Positions 43,685-52,713 of a stretch of DNA of 64,000 bases are shown piece by piece. The translations under genes and the position numbers were made by a program. The stretch comes from Pseudomonadota bacterium (GTDB taxonomy: Bacteria > Pseudomonadota > Alphaproteobacteria > Azospirillales > Azospirillaceae). The number at the start of each line of letters is the position of its first letter. Within the stretch, counting starts at the first letter, position 1. Below the pieces are notes generated by a model that searched no databases, had not been told where the DNA came from, and saw only the letters and a list, made by a program, of their open reading frames with translations. Location: assembly GCA_023423695.1 (NCBI GenBank), contig JAFAFA010000036.1, positions 59,799 through 123,798 on the forward strand, given 5' to 3'.

Positions 43685-45843
43685 GGACGTTCCTTCACCC
43701 CACCGGCTCGAATCACCCTCTCCCCCCCGGGGAGAGGGAAGGGGCCCACCGCTCTGCGGTGGGAAGGGTGAGGGGGACGCGCGGCGGGATGCTCGCGAAG
43801 ATCCTGCCGCGCATCCCCCTCACCCTGACCCTCTCCCCGCTTTCGGCGGACCTCTGGTCCGCCTGTCGCGTCAGCGCAAACGAAGTTTGCGCGAGAGCGG
43901 GGGGGAGAGGGAAGTGGGCGGCGATAGCGTCAATCCTCCTCCTCGCCACCCCCGCCGTCGCCTTCACCCCGCAGGAACCCGCGCTCCTGCGCGACGAGGT
44001 GCGCTACGGCCTGCTGCCCCCCGTCCGCCAGCGCATGCCGGACGAGCCGCTGATCGTCGACGTGGAAGCCAAGGGCCGCGACCTCGGCCGCTCCGGCGGC
44101 TGGATCCGCACCTTCATCACCCAGCGGCGCAACAGCCGCATCGCCGTGCTCTACGGCTACGCCCGGCTGGTCGGCTACAACGAGAAGCGGGAGCTGGTGC
44201 CCGACATCCTGAAGGACGTGACGGTCGTCGACGGCCGCGACTTCACCCTGACCCTGCGGGCCGGCCACCGCTGGTCCGACGGGGCCCCCTTCACCAGCGA
44301 CGACATCCGCTACTGGTGGGAGGACATCGCCAACGATCCGATGCTGTCGCCGTCCGGCCCGCCGCGCTTCATGCTGGTGGACGGCAAGCCGCCGCAGGTC
44401 AGCTTCCCCGACGCGGTCACCGCCCGCTTCCGCTGGGAGGAGCCGAACCCCTATTTCCTGCCCACGCTCGCCGCCGCCCGGCCGCCCTTCATCTACCGGC
44501 CGGCCCATTACCTGAAGCGCTTCCACGCCCGCTATACCGGAGAGGCGGAGCTGGCGCCGCTGATCGCCAAGCACAAGGTCCGCAACTGGGCGGCCCTGCA
44601 CAACGCGCGCGACGACATGTTCCGCATGGAAAACCCGGACGAGCCGACCCTCCAGCCCTGGATGGCGCTGTCGAAGGGCACCGGCAGCCATCTGCTGTTC
44701 CAGCGCAATCCCTATTACCACCGCTTCGACAACCGCGGCATGCAGCTGCCCTACACCGACGGGCTGGACGTGACCGTGATGGCCGGCGGGCTGATCCCGG
44801 CGCAGGTCGCCACCGGCAAGGCCGACCTCCAGGCCGAAGGGCTGACCTTCTCCCAGGTGCCGGTGCTGGTGGCGGGGGAGGAGGCCGGCGACTACCGCAC
44901 CCTGCTGTGGCCGGAAGGCAAGGCGGCGGAGATCGCGCTCTATCCCAACCTGAACTACAACGACCCGGTCTGGCGCGCCCTGCTGCGCGATCCCCGCTTC
45001 CGCCGCGCCCTGTCGATGGGCATCGACCGGCGCATCATCAACCGCTCGCTCTTCTTCGGGCTGGCGCGGGAAAGCGGCGTGGACGTGCTGCAGGGAAGCC
45101 CGCTCTACAAGCAGGAACGCACCGGCGTCTGGACCGGCTACGACCCCAAACGGGCCGCGGCGCTGCTGGACGAGCTCGGGCTGAAGCGCCAGCGCGGCGA
45201 ACTGTACCGCGACCTGCCCGACGGCCGCCCGCTGGAGGTGATCGTGGAGTCGGCCGGAGAGAAGCCGGAGGTCGCCGATGCCCTGCAGATCATCGCGGAG
45301 ACCTGGCGCGACATCGGCGTCCGGCTGCTGGTGCGCACGGTGGACCGCGACGTGCTGCGCAACCGCGTCTATGCCGGCCAGACGATGATGGCGGTGTGGG
45401 GCGGCTGGGACAACGGCGTCCCCGATCCCGACAGCAGTCCGGAGGAGCTGGCCCCGATGACGCAGGAGAATTTCAGCTGGCCGAAATGGGGACAGCATTA
45501 CCAGACCTCCGGCGGTGCCGGCGAGCCCATCGACATGCCGGTCGCGCAGGAGCTGATGGAGTTCGCCCGCCGCTGGCGCCACACCACAGACGAGACCGAA
45601 CGGCGCGCCCTGTGGTCGGCGATGCTCGACATCCACGCCGACCAGATCTTCGCCATCGGCGTGGTGTCGAAGACGCCGCAGCCGATCACCGTGGCCAACC
45701 GCCTGCGCAACGTCCCGGAGAAGGGGCTGTGGCTGTGGGATCCCGGCGCCTATCTCGGCATCTACCGGCCCGACGAGTTCTATTTCGCCGACGCCCGCCC
45801 GGCCGACCCGGAGCCGGCCGGCCTCCACCGCAGGGGGGATTGA
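43681..45843 (+). CDS. yejA: Peptide ABC transporter substrate-binding protein (YejA-like), signal region interrupted by repeats
   Basis: A 720-residue solute-binding protein family 5 member. The true export signal seems to be KWAAIASILLLATPAVA (residues 78-94), followed by FTPQEPALLRDEVRYGL. The mature protein has the family landmarks (GQNHRWSDGAPFTSDDI-like WSDGAPFTSDDIRYWW, DPRFRRALSMGIDR). The 77 residues before it are mostly translated GC-rich palindromic elements (43714-43780, 43815-43911) entered in frame, with MRTFLHP before them. The ATG at 43681 overlaps the yejF stop (ATGA), supporting this start; an internal in-frame ATG at 43789 is the alternative. It should bind peptides in the periplasm. 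Confidence 0.88.
43714..43780. repeat. GC-rich palindromic element inside yejA (copy B)
   Basis: CTCTCCCC...GGGGAGAG hairpin, an inserted CCCACCGC/GCGGTGGG hairpin, then GGGTGAGGGGGACGC. It matches copy D at 52.5 kb apart from the extra hairpin. Confidence 0.8.
43815..43911. repeat. GC-rich palindromic element inside yejA (copy C, inverted)
   Basis: Begins CCCCCTCACCCTGACCCTCT, the reverse complement of the copy D core. It holds GGCGGACC/GGTCCGCC and GCGCAAAC/GTTTGCGC hairpins and ends GGGGGAGAGGG. Opposite in orientation to copy B, 35 bases away. Confidence 0.8.
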
Positions 45844-45849
45844 CCGCCC

Positions 45850-46881
45850 ATGCTGCGCTTCATCCTGCACCGGCTGCTGGTGATGATCCCGACACTGATC
45901 GTGGTGTCGATCGTGATCTTCATCGTCATCAACCTGCCGCCCGGCGACTATCTGTCCAACCAGATCGCCGAGCTGCGCGCCACCGGCCAGGAAGCCGGTC
46001 TTGCGAAGGCGGAGTTCCTGCGCCGCGAATACGCGCTGGACCGGCCGCTGCCCGAGCAATATCTGGTGTGGATCGGCGTCTGGCCGGGGCCGAACGGCTT
46101 CAACGGCCTGCTGCAGGGCGACCTCGGCTGGTCGTTCGAGTTCAACAAGCCGGTGGCGGAGGTGGTGGGCGAAACCCTGTGGTTCACCGTCGTCCTCAAC
46201 GTCGCCGCCGTGCTGTTCGTCTATCTGGTCTCCTTCCCGCTGGGGGCGCTGGCGGCGATCCGCGCCAACAGCTGGGTCGATTACCTCGCCGCCACCATCG
46301 GCTATGTCGGCTTGGCGACGCCAAACTTCCTGCTTGCGCTGATCCTGCTCTATTACGGCCAGAAATGGTTGGGCCTGCCGATCGGCGGGCTGGTCGACGT
46401 CCAATACGAGAACCAGCCGATGAGCTGGGCCAAGCTCGGCTCGATCCTGCAGCACCTGATCGTGCCGACCATTGTCATCGGACTGTCCGGCACCGCCGCC
46501 ATGGTGCGCCGCCTGCGCGCCAACCTGCTGGACGAACTGGGCAAGCCCTATGTCGTCACCGCCAAGGCCAAGGGCGTGCCGCCGCTGCGCCGGCTGACCC
46601 GCTACCCTCTGCGCATGGCGCTGAACCCCTTCGTCTCCGACATCGGGTCGCTGCTGCCGTCGCTGGTGTCGGGGTCGGTGCTGATCTCCGTCGTGCTCAG
46701 CCTGCCCACCATCGGGCCGGCCCTGCTGGAAGCGCTGCGGGCGCAGGACATCTTCCTGTCGGGCTTCATCCTGATGTTCATCTCGCTGCTGGTGCTGGTC
46801 GGCATGCTGATCTCCGACATCGCGCTGGCGCTGCTCGATCCCCGCATCAGGCTGGGCAAGGGAAGGAAGGCCCAGTCATGA
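45850..46881 (+). CDS. yejB: Peptide ABC transporter permease (YejB-like)
   Basis: A 343-residue inner-membrane permease of the binding-protein-dependent type, with six membrane segments beginning MLRFILHRLLVMIPTLIVVS. The conserved EAA-type cytoplasmic loop appears as KPYVVTAKAKGVPPLRRLTRYPLR. A long periplasmic loop between helices 1 and 2 (residues about 40-105) is typical of DppB/YejB. The start is 6 bases after yejA, and the stop overlaps the next ATG, so translation is coupled. Confidence 0.94.
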   Translation: MLRFILHRLLVMIPTLIVVSIVIFIVINLPPGDYLSNQIAELRATGQEAGLAKAEFLRREYALDRPLPEQYLVWIGVWPGPNGFNGLLQGDLGWSFEFNKPVAEVVGETLWFTVVLNVAAVLFVYLVSFPLGALAAIRANSWVDYLAATIGYVGLATPNFLLALILLYYGQKWLGLPIGGLVDVQYENQPMSWAKLGSILQHLIVPTIVIGLSGTAAMVRRLRANLLDELGKPYVVTAKAKGVPPLRRLTRYPLRMALNPFVSDIGSLLPSLVSGSVLISVVLSLPTIGPALLEALRAQDIFLSGFILMFISLLVLVGMLISDIALALLDPRIRLGKGRKAQS

Positions 46882-48059
46882 AGGACCAGGGCATGGAAGG
46901 CGGGGGCGGCGGCTGGAACCATTACGTCGACAGCCGGCCCTATCCCGATCCGGAGTCGCCGGACGCCCCGGCCACCCGCTTCGATCCGGGCGCCTCGACC
47001 GGGCGGCTGATGCTGCGGCGGTTCCTGCGCCACCGGCTGGCGGTATTGGGGGCGCTGTTCCTGGGGCTGTCATACCTCAGCCTGCCCTTCGTCGATTTCC
47101 TGGTTCCCTACGGCGCCAACGAACGCGACGTGGAGCATCTCTACGCCCCGCCGCAGGGCATCCACCTGTTCCACGAGGGGCAGTTCATCGGCCCCTTCGT
47201 CTACCCGACCACCGGCCAGCCCGACCTGAAGGACTATCGCTGGCGTTACGAGGCGGACGAGAGCCGGCCGATGCCGCTGGAGTTCTTCTGCCCCGGCAGG
47301 CCCTATCGCTTCCTGGGGCTGGCGGAGATGCGGATGCGGCTGGTCTGCCCGCCGCCGGGGGCGACGCTGCATCTGCTGGGCACCGACCGGCTGGGCCGGG
47401 ACATGCTGTCGCGGCTGGCCATCGGGGCGCAGCTGTCGCTGACCGTCGGCCTGCTGGGCATCGCCGTGTCCTTCGCCATCGGCGTCACGCTGGGCGGCAT
47501 GGCCGGATATTTCGGCGGCTGGATCGATGCCGGGGTCCAGCGCCTGTCGGAAATCCTGAAATCCCTGCCGGAGCTGCCGCTGTGGCTGGCGCTCTCCGCC
47601 GCGGTGCCGGCGCAATGGTCTCCGGTGACGGTGTTCCTGTGCATCTCCGTCATCCTCGGCCTGCTCGACTGGCCGTCGCTGGCCCGCGCCGTGCGCTCCC
47701 GCTTCCTGGCCTTGCGCGAGGAGGATTTCGTCATGGCGGCGGAGCTGATGGGGGCAAGCCCGGCGCGGATCATCCGCCGCCACCTGCTGCCCAACTTCGC
47801 CAGCCACCTGCTCGCCAGCGCCACCCTGTCGATCCCGGCGATGATCCTCGGCGAAACGGCGCTGTCCTTCCTGGGGCTGGGCCTGCGCCCGCCGGCGACC
47901 AGCTGGGGGGTGATGCTGAACGACGCCCAGAACCTTATGGCCGTGGAAACCTATCCATGGGTGTCGTTGCCGATGCTGCCGGTGATCCTGGTAGTCTTGT
48001 CCTTCAACTTCTTCGGCGACGGACTGCGTGACGCCCTGGACCCCTATCATGGCGATTGA
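46878..48059 (+). CDS. yejE: Peptide ABC transporter permease (YejE-like)
   Basis: A 393-residue permease. A cytoplasmic leader of about 45 residues (MKDQGMEGGGGGWNH) precedes the first membrane segment (LGALFLGLSYLSLPFVDFLV). The permease core after residue about 195 has LTVGLLGIAVSFAIGVTLG and the coupling loop DFVMAAELMGASPARIIRRH. A large periplasmic insert (residues about 70-165) is typical of YejE. It pairs with the previous permease in the same importer. The start overlaps the yejB stop as ATGA. A gene gap of about 270 bases follows. Confidence 0.94.
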   Translation: MKDQGMEGGGGGWNHYVDSRPYPDPESPDAPATRFDPGASTGRLMLRRFLRHRLAVLGALFLGLSYLSLPFVDFLVPYGANERDVEHLYAPPQGIHLFHEGQFIGPFVYPTTGQPDLKDYRWRYEADESRPMPLEFFCPGRPYRFLGLAEMRMRLVCPPPGATLHLLGTDRLGRDMLSRLAIGAQLSLTVGLLGIAVSFAIGVTLGGMAGYFGGWIDAGVQRLSEILKSLPELPLWLALSAAVPAQWSPVTVFLCISVILGLLDWPSLARAVRSRFLALREEDFVMAAELMGASPARIIRRHLLPNFASHLLASATLSIPAMILGETALSFLGLGLRPPATSWGVMLNDAQNLMAVETYPWVSLPMLPVILVVLSFNFFGDGLRDALDPYHGD

Positions 48060-48327
48060 GCCCTTTCCCCGGCGGCCAGCAAGCCCTGCAAGCATGTCCG
48101 CCACTCATATATCACACTGCATAGGTGGGTTGTCGCCGTTCGGCCGGAAGTCGGCTTGATGCGCGGCGAAATCCATGTGAGGGGTTTTATCCAGGCTGGA
48201 GCGCTGCCGCCGGCACCTGGACCAGACGCGCAACCAACGGGGCCAAGCCGGTCCTCAGACGAGCATAACGATTTGATCTGCTACGGCTTTCCGGTTCCGA
48301 CTCCTTGCTGACGCGGAGTGTCCGAGC

Positions 48328-49623
48328 ATGCACCAGCCCCTGGCCCCCTTTCGGTCCATCCACCCCGACCGGACACCGCCGCGCATCCTGCTGTACAGCC
48401 ACGACACCTTCGGGCTGGGACATCTGCGGCGGTCGCGGACGATTGCCCAAGCTCTGGTGTCGGCCTTTCCCGATGCCTCGGCGCTGATCATCACCGGCTC
48501 GCCGGTCGCCGGCCGCTTCGATTTTCCGGAGCGGGTCGACCATGTGCGCCTGCCCGGCGTGGTGAAGCAGCCGGACGGCGGCTACACCGCCCGCAACCTC
48601 GGCCTGCCGATCGAGGAAACCACCGCCATCCGGGCGGAGATCATCCGCGCCACCGCCCGCGCCTTCCGCCCGACGCTGGCCATCGTCGACAAGGAGCCGA
48701 CCGGCCTGCACGGCGAGTTCCTGCCGGCTCTGGAGGAGATGCGGGCCGGCGGCAACACCCGCGTGGTGCTGGGCCTGCGCGACGTGCTGGACGCGCCCGA
48801 GGCGCTGCAGCCGGAATGGGAGCGCAAGGAGGCGGTGGCCGCCGTGGAGCGCTATTACGACCAGCTCTGGGTCTACGGCCTGCCGCAGGTCTACCGCCCG
48901 CTCGACGGGCTGGACCTGCCGCCGGAGGTGGCCTCGCGGGTGCGCTACACCGGCTATCTCCGCCGCGAACCGACGGAGGGCGCGGCCGTCCGTCCGGGTG
49001 GGCTCTATGTGCTGGTGACGCCCGGCGGCGGCGGCGACGGTGCCGCGCTGGTCGACTGGACCATCGCCGCCTATGAGGCCGATCCCGATCTCAGCCCCCG
49101 CGCCCTGATCGTCTACGGCCCCTTCCTGGACGATTCGCGCCGCAAGGAGTTCGCCCGCCGCATCCGCCGGCTGAAGGGCCGGGTGGAGACGCTGGATTTC
49201 CATTCCCGCATGGAAGACCTCTATGCCGGCGCCGTCGGCGTGGTGGCGATGGGCGGCTACAACACCTTCTGCGAGATCCTGTCCTTCGACAAGCCGTCGG
49301 TGCTGGCCCCGCGCACCCGCCCGCGGCTGGAGCAGCGCATCCGGGCGGAGGCGGCGGAGGCGCTGGGCCTGCTGCGCATGCTGGACAGCGACCGCGACTG
49401 CGGCAACCCGCGGGCGATGGCCGACGCCATCCGCGCGCTGCCTGCCCAGCCGCCGCCCTCCGCCAGCCCGCTGCCCGGCCTGCTCGGCGGGCTGGACCGC
49501 ATCGTCGAGCTGACGCGCGAGGTGCTGGAGGCGGACTCGGCGGTCGCCCGCGCCACCCCCGTCACCCCGATCCGGCGCGCGGCGGAACGGCTGTCCCGCG
49601 CCATGGCAGGCAAGCGCGCATGA
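48328..49623 (+). CDS. Glycosyltransferase, GT28/MurG-like fold
   Basis: A 431-residue glycosyltransferase. The opening PRILLYSHDTFGLGHLRRSR matches the family of MurG/MGT-like enzymes where GxGH binds the acceptor, and the C-terminal part has GGYNTFCEILSFDKPSVLAPR, the usual nucleotide-sugar pocket. It is preceded by a promoter region of about 270 bases and begins a run of six genes with ATGA/GTGA overlaps. It probably transfers a sugar to a lipid- or glycan-bound acceptor at the cytoplasmic face; the sugar is unknown. ATG chosen by family fit and TGATGG neighbourhood; no strong ribosome site. Confidence 0.86.
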   Translation: MHQPLAPFRSIHPDRTPPRILLYSHDTFGLGHLRRSRTIAQALVSAFPDASALIITGSPVAGRFDFPERVDHVRLPGVVKQPDGGYTARNLGLPIEETTAIRAEIIRATARAFRPTLAIVDKEPTGLHGEFLPALEEMRAGGNTRVVLGLRDVLDAPEALQPEWERKEAVAAVERYYDQLWVYGLPQVYRPLDGLDLPPEVASRVRYTGYLRREPTEGAAVRPGGLYVLVTPGGGGDGAALVDWTIAAYEADPDLSPRALIVYGPFLDDSRRKEFARRIRRLKGRVETLDFHSRMEDLYAGAVGVVAMGGYNTFCEILSFDKPSVLAPRTRPRLEQRIRAEAAEALGLLRMLDSDRDCGNPRAMADAIRALPAQPPPSASPLPGLLGGLDRIVELTREVLEADSAVARATPVTPIRRAAERLSRAMAGKRA

Positions 49624-50918
49624 CGTCCGAATTGGGGAAGGACGGCCATCTGCCGTCCCTCATGATTTCGAAAGCCGTGCCGATCAAGCTGGCCGTGGTG
49701 GTCAAGGGATACCCCCGCCTGTCGGAAACCTTCATCGCGCAGGAGATCCTGGCCCTGCAGGAGCGCGGCGTCGATCTGGCGATCTGGTCGCTGCGCCATC
49801 CCACCGACAGCCGCCGCCATGCCCTGCACGACCGCATCACCGCCCCGGTCCATTACCTGCCGGAATATCTGCGCGACGAGCCGCGACGGGTGCTGCGCGC
49901 GCTCGGCCGGCTGCTGCTCCGCCATCCGGCCGGGCTGGCCCGCACCGCGCTGGGCTGGCTGCGCGACCTGAGGCGCGACCGCACCGCCAACCGGGGCCGC
50001 CGCTTCGGGCAGGCGCTGGTGCTGGCGGCGGAACTGCCGGCGGATGTTCCCTTCGTCTACGTCCATTTCCTGCACACCCCCGCCTCGGTCGGGCGCTATG
50101 CCGCCGCCATCCGCGGCATCGGCTGGGGTTTTTCCGCGCATGCCAAGGACATCTGGACCTCGCCGGAGTGGGAGAAGCGCGAAAAGCTGGCCGACGCCCG
50201 CTTCGGCGTCACCTGCACCGCGGTGGGGGCGGCGCATCTGCGCGGGCTGGCGGCGGAGCCGGAGCGGATCGACCTCGTTTACCACGGGCTGGACCTCGGC
50301 CGCTTTCCCGCCCCGCCGGATCGCACAGAGGCCCTGAATCGCGACGGCTCCGCCCCTACCCTTGCGGTGGAGATCCTGTCGGTCGGCCGGCTGGTTGAGA
50401 AGAAGGGCTATGACCGGCTGCTCGACGCTTTGGCGATGCTGCCGGACCGCCTGCACTGGCGGCTGGTCCATATCGGCTCCGGCGAGTGTAAGCACGCCTT
50501 GCGCGCCCAGGCCGAACGGCTGGGTCTGTCGGACCGCATCGACTGGCGCGGCGCGCAGGACCAGGCGACGGTGATCGAGGCTCTGCGCCGCGCCGACCTG
50601 TTCGTGCTGACCAGCGTGGTGGCGGGCGACGGCGACCGCGACGGACTGCCCAACGTGCTGATGGAGGCGGCGAGCCAGCGCCTCGCCATCCTGTCGACCG
50701 CGGTGTCGGCCATTCCCGAATTCATCACCGACGGTGTCCACGGCCTGCTGACCGACGGCACCCCGCCTGCCATCGCCGCCGCGCTGGAACGTCTGGCCGC
50801 CGACCCCGCGCTGCGCCTGCGGCTGGGCGAGGCCGCCCATGCCCGACTGCGCGCCGAGTTCGGCATGACCGCCGGCATCGACCGCCTTGTCCGCCGGCTG
50901 GAGGAGGCCGCGGCGTGA
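49620..50918 (+). CDS. Glycosyltransferase family 4 protein
   Basis: A 432-residue GT-B glycosyltransferase. The N-terminal half carries KLAVVVKGYPRLSETFIAQE, common in colanic-acid-type GT4 enzymes, and FVYVHFLHTPASV. The C-terminal half has VEILSVGRLVEKKGYDRLLD, then ADLFVLTSV and PNVLMEAASQRLAILST, the UDP/GDP-sugar binding EX7E-type region. The ATG overlaps the previous stop by 4 bases. It is probably part of exopolysaccharide or capsule assembly. Confidence 0.92.
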   Translation: MTSELGKDGHLPSLMISKAVPIKLAVVVKGYPRLSETFIAQEILALQERGVDLAIWSLRHPTDSRRHALHDRITAPVHYLPEYLRDEPRRVLRALGRLLLRHPAGLARTALGWLRDLRRDRTANRGRRFGQALVLAAELPADVPFVYVHFLHTPASVGRYAAAIRGIGWGFSAHAKDIWTSPEWEKREKLADARFGVTCTAVGAAHLRGLAAEPERIDLVYHGLDLGRFPAPPDRTEALNRDGSAPTLAVEILSVGRLVEKKGYDRLLDALAMLPDRLHWRLVHIGSGECKHALRAQAERLGLSDRIDWRGAQDQATVIEALRRADLFVLTSVVAGDGDRDGLPNVLMEAASQRLAILSTAVSAIPEFITDGVHGLLTDGTPPAIAAALERLAADPALRLRLGEAAHARLRAEFGMTAGIDRLVRRLEEAAA

Positions 50919-52042
50919 GCGCCCAGTCCCTGCCGCGGATCGCCTTCTACGCCCCGCTGAAGCCGGTCGACCACCCCGTGCCCTCCGGCGACCGCCAGAT
51001 GGCGCGGCTGATCCTGCGCGCGCTGGAGGCGACCGGCCCGGTCGAGGTGGCGAGCGGCCTGCGCGTCTATGACGGCAGCGGCGATGCCACGGTCCAGGCC
51101 CGTCTGACGGCCGCCGCCGAAGCCGAGCGCGAGCGCCTGCTGTCCCTCTATGCCACCGCACCGGAGCGGCGCCCGTCGCAGTGGCTGAGCTACCATGTCT
51201 ACTACAAGGCGCCCGACCTGATCGGGCCGCACATCGCAAGGACGCTCGGCATTCCCTATGTCGTGGTGGAGGCGACCCGCGCCCGCAAGCGGCTGACCGG
51301 CCCCTGGTCCGCCTTCGCCGCCGCCGCCGAAGCCGCCATCGAAGCGGCCGACCTCGTGCTCTGCGTCAGCGCCCGCGACCGGCAGGCGGTGGAGGCCTAC
51401 GGCCCGCCCGGCCAGCGCGTGGAGATGCTGCCCCCCTTCCTCGACCTGCCGCCCGCCGCCGAACGTGCCGCCGAACGCAGGGCGCCGGCCCCGCCGCCCC
51501 GCCTGCTGACCGTCGCCATGATGCGGCCGGGCGACAAGCTCGCCTCCTACCGCCTGCTGGCCGAGGCCTTTCATCTCCTGGCCGCCCATCCCTGGACGCT
51601 CGACATCGTCGGGGACGGCCCGGCGGCGGCGGCGGTGTCGGCCCTGTTCGCCCCCTTCGGTCCGCGCGTGCGGCTCCTTGGCGCCAGCCCTCCCACGGAT
51701 CTCGCCGGCCATTACCGCGCTGCCGACCTGCTGGTCTGGCCCGGCCTGAACGAGGCTTTCGGCATGGTCTATCTGGAGGCGCAGGCCCATGGGCTCCCCG
51801 TGCTCGCCGTCGACAATGCCGGCACCGGCACCGTCATCCGCGACGGCGTCGGCGGACGGCTGACCGGCCCGGCGCCACGGGACTTCGCCACAACGCTGGC
51901 CGGTCTGCTCGCCGACCCGGCGGCCCGGCGGTCCCTCGGCCGAAGCGCCCGCGCCCATGTCGAGGCGCATCACGGCCTGCCCGCTGCGGCGGAGCGTCTG
52001 CGCGGCCTGCTGACCGCCCTGACCGGGCGGGTGGCGGCATGA
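50915..52042 (+). CDS. Glycosyltransferase family 4 protein
   Basis: A 375-residue GT4 glycosyltransferase starting at GTG 50915, overlapping the previous stop. Residues 1-180 are the acceptor domain, starting RIAFYAPLKPVDHPVPSGDR. From about residue 190 the nucleotide-sugar domain follows, with LLTVAMMRPGDKLASYRLLAEA, LDIVGDGPAAAAV, and LNEAFGMVYLEAQAHGLPVLA (EX7E region). The PSGDRQMARLI start is typical of the so-called glycosyltransferase-family-4 group associated with histidine phosphatase neighbours. It ends as the next gene starts (ATGA overlap). Confidence 0.9.
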   Translation: MSAQSLPRIAFYAPLKPVDHPVPSGDRQMARLILRALEATGPVEVASGLRVYDGSGDATVQARLTAAAEAERERLLSLYATAPERRPSQWLSYHVYYKAPDLIGPHIARTLGIPYVVVEATRARKRLTGPWSAFAAAAEAAIEAADLVLCVSARDRQAVEAYGPPGQRVEMLPPFLDLPPAAERAAERRAPAPPPRLLTVAMMRPGDKLASYRLLAEAFHLLAAHPWTLDIVGDGPAAAAVSALFAPFGPRVRLLGASPPTDLAGHYRAADLLVWPGLNEAFGMVYLEAQAHGLPVLAVDNAGTGTVIRDGVGGRLTGPAPRDFATTLAGLLADPAARRSLGRSARAHVEAHHGLPAAAERLRGLLTALTGRVAA

Positions 52043-52713
52043 TCCGGCTCGCTTTCCTGCGCCACGGCATCACCGGCTGGAACCGCGAAGGGCGCATCCA
52101 GGGCCGCACCGACATCCCGCTCGACGCGGAAGGCCGCGACCGCCTGTCCCGCCTGACCCTGCCGGAGGAGTGGTGCGACGCCACCCTGCACGCCAGCCCG
52201 CTGTCCCGCGCCGTCGAGACCGCCCGCCTGCTGGGCAATAACCGCCCCGTCCGCACCGACGCCCGCCTGATCGAAATGGACTGGGGCGCCTGGGAGGGGA
52301 TGCGCGGCATCGACCTGCGCGCCGACCCCGCCAGCGGCTACCGCGACCTCGAAGACTGGGGCTGGGACTTCCGCCCCCCCGGCGGCGAAAGCCCGGCCGA
52401 CGTCCGCGAGCGCCTGACCGGCTGGCTAGACTCCCTCTCAACACCGCAAGAATCCCCTCTCCCCCCCGGGGAGAGGGTTAGGGTGAGGGGGACGCATGGC
52501 GGCCCTCCCCCAAAAATCCAGCATGTGCCCCGCACACACCTCGTCGTCACCCACATCGGCGTGATGCGCGTCGCCCTGGCGCTCGCCTGGGGCTGGGACT
52601 TCCGCGGCCCGCCGCCGGTGCCGGTGAAGCGCGACCGCCTCTACGCCATGACGCTCACCGATGACGGCGTCCTGCGCCCGGCCGGCAACCGCGAGGGGGA
52701 GCGCCTGTCGTGA
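52039..52713 (+). CDS. Histidine phosphatase family protein with in-frame repeat insertion
   Basis: A 224-residue phosphatase or phosphoglycerate mutase-like protein. The phospho-acceptor His is in FLRHGITGWN (residue 9), the second catalytic region is LHASPLSRAVETARLL, and the later His is in LVVTHIGVMRV. A segment at about residues 134-166, ending near PRTHLVV, is not part of the fold: it is the translated palindromic element at 52454-52494 (peptide PLPPGERVRVRG). Without it the protein has the normal length of about 190. It may remove a phosphate from a sugar-phosphate intermediate for its glycosyltransferase neighbours. Its start and end overlap adjacent genes. Confidence 0.86.
   Translation: MIRLAFLRHGITGWNREGRIQGRTDIPLDAEGRDRLSRLTLPEEWCDATLHASPLSRAVETARLLGNNRPVRTDARLIEMDWGAWEGMRGIDLRADPASGYRDLEDWGWDFRPPGGESPADVRERLTGWLDSLSTPQESPLPPGERVRVRGTHGGPPPKIQHVPRTHLVVTHIGVMRVALALAWGWDFRGPPPVPVKRDRLYAMTLTDDGVLRPAGNREGERLS
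52454..52494. repeat. GC-rich palindromic element inside the phosphatase gene (copy D)
   Basis: CCCCTCTCCCC/GGGGAGAGGG hairpin followed by TTAGGGTGAGGGGGACGC. The frame through it reads PLPPGERVRVRG. It is the simplest copy and serves as reference for B and C. Confidence 0.82.
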
